Shown one piece after another: positions 63,548 through 64,000 of a DNA stretch of 64,000 nucleotides. Made by a program: the position numbers and the translations under genes. Positions within the stretch are counted from its first letter, which is position 1. Each line of letters begins with the position of its first letter. The stretch is taken from the NCBI GenBank assembly GCA_965227335.1, contig CBDDFV010000001.1, positions 62,001-126,000 of the forward strand, in the 5' to 3' direction. The notes below the pieces were generated by a model. The model saw only the letters and a list, made by a program, of their open reading frames with translations. It made no database searches and was not told the origin of the DNA. Origin of the DNA: CBDDFV01 sp965227335 (GTDB lineage: Bacteria; Planctomycetota; Phycisphaerae; Phycisphaerales; SM1A02).

Positions 63548-63790
63548 TCAGTCGGGCTTCCGAACCGCCGACGCGTCCCGGTTCGACGCATCCTCCGGCG
63601 CCGTCGCCGGGGCCGAGGCGTCCTCCGCGATCGCCATCCGCGGGAAGTCCGTGATCAGTCGGATCCGCACCCACAGCAGCAGACCCGCCGCGAGACACAC
63701 CACGGCGAGACCGGCCCAGCCGCGCCGGCCACGCCGACGCTCCCGTCCCGTTCGTCCTTCGTCGCTCGTCTCGTCGCGGAATGCACGCAT
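63548..63790 (-). CDS. Small single-pass membrane protein in the secretin operon
   Basis: The protein has 80 residues. A basic cytoplasmic N-terminus (about 1-24) leads to one membrane helix (WAGLAVVCLAAGLLLWVRI) and an acidic, Ala-rich periplasmic tail. It starts one base after the preceding gene's stop (TGACATG) and stands upstream of the secretin. The size and topology suit a PilP/PilO-like alignment piece, but no family motif is seen. Confidence 0.65.
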   Translation of the reverse strand: MRAFRDETSDEGRTGRERRRGRRGWAGLAVVCLAAGLLLWVRIRLITDFPRMAIAEDASAPATAPEDASNRDASAVRKPD

Positions 63791-63791
63791 G

Positions 63792-64000
63792 TCAGGGATC
63801 GATTCGCTGCACGGAGATCTTGCCCGTGAAAGGCGCGATCAGGATGTGGAATTCCGAATTCTGGGACACGACCTCGATCACGCCGCCCGATCCGGGCAGC
63901 AGGCCCGGGGCGATCGTGCCGCCGAGTTCGTCGTAGACGATCGCGGTCTGTCCGCCGTCCATGTCCACCGCCTGGATCGACACGTTCTCGAAACGGGCGT
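63792..64000 (-). CDS. Partial gene cut by the right window edge (pilus or secretion operon)
   Basis: Only the last 69 or so codons are present, from beyond the window edge to the TGA at 63792. The visible segment has VSIQAVDMDGGQTAIVYDEL and ends in GKISVQRIDP; it looks like a beta-rich soluble end. A GTG at 63983 lies inside the frame and is probably not the true start because the frame stays open to the edge. The function is unknown, but it is the upstream member of the secretin operon. Confidence 0.6.
   Translation of the reverse strand, partial: ARFENVSIQAVDMDGGQTAIVYDELGGTIAPGLLPGSGGVIEVVSQNSEFHILIAPFTGKISVQRIDP

Noticed and set aside
63225..63698. Extension of the secretin to an upstream start near 63698
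   Set aside because: The added residues are Arg/Gly/Pro-rich and not protein-like, they overlap the small membrane-protein gene, and a ribosome site and signal peptide are found at 63224.

Overview
The window reads as a chromosomal piece of a high-GC Gram-negative planctomycete, most likely of the class Phycisphaerae. The evidence is combined, since no rRNA gene is present. Three secreted proteins end in paired dockerin-like calcium motifs (GDFDGDGDVDAADL...AWG) typical of that group. Two giant secreted proteins are built from GACC cysteine modules. An ECF sigma factor is divergent from a transmembrane Ser/Thr kinase, zinc ribbons of the CEACGYDLR...CPECG type occur, and GTG (once probably CTG) starts are used. 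I see no phage, insertion sequence, CRISPR array, tRNA or rRNA.

Layout. 1-9.6 kb: two tandem paralogous cysteine-rich giants on the minus strand, each followed by an intrinsic terminator. 9.8-17.1 kb: a MATE-like membrane protein, an ECF sigma/Ser-Thr kinase pair with a 68-residue satellite gene, a DEAD-box helicase, and an unknown protein preceded by a possible coupled leader peptide. 17.2-22.8 kb: a DUF481 beta-barrel, a zinc-ribbon membrane protein, two adjacent ClpS-fold genes (one canonical, one degenerate), a YbdK-like carboxylate-amine ligase and an M20 amidohydrolase. 22.9-27.3 kb: anmK-murQ (MurNAc recycling), a patch of GC palindromes, an MBL-fold hydrolase and an N-terminal-nucleophile asparaginase.

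27.4-32.6 kb is the most system-like part. An operon of ECF sigma factor, membrane anti-sigma factor and an LTPxQ/EF-hand periplasmic protein diverges from a secreted redoxin and a second, larger LTPxQ/EF-hand protein. All three exported proteins carry Gly/Arg-rich tracts. I infer an envelope-stress or metal/redox-sensing locus.

32.7-44.5 kb: a dockerin-tailed secreted protein, a DinB protein, dUTPase, small membrane and coiled-coil proteins, a surface-polysaccharide group (CapD-like dehydratase, DUF368 lipid-carrier translocase, galE), a stand-alone sigma region 4 protein, a RIO kinase, an SDR protein and a complete Ada protein. 44.6-53 kb: a 1306-residue beta-helix protein, a dockerin-tailed multicopper oxidase, a cupin and an MsbA-like ABC exporter. 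53-64 kb: pilT, an acyl-CoA carboxylase beta subunit, ybeY with a CorC-type CBS protein, gmd, and a secretin/TPR lipoprotein operon that runs off the right edge and probably belongs to a type IV pilus or type II secretion machine together with pilT.

Several orphan intrinsic terminators (near 15.98 and 18.42 kb) lie between divergent genes and mark candidate small RNAs. Product calls rest on motif recognition by eye; no database search was run.
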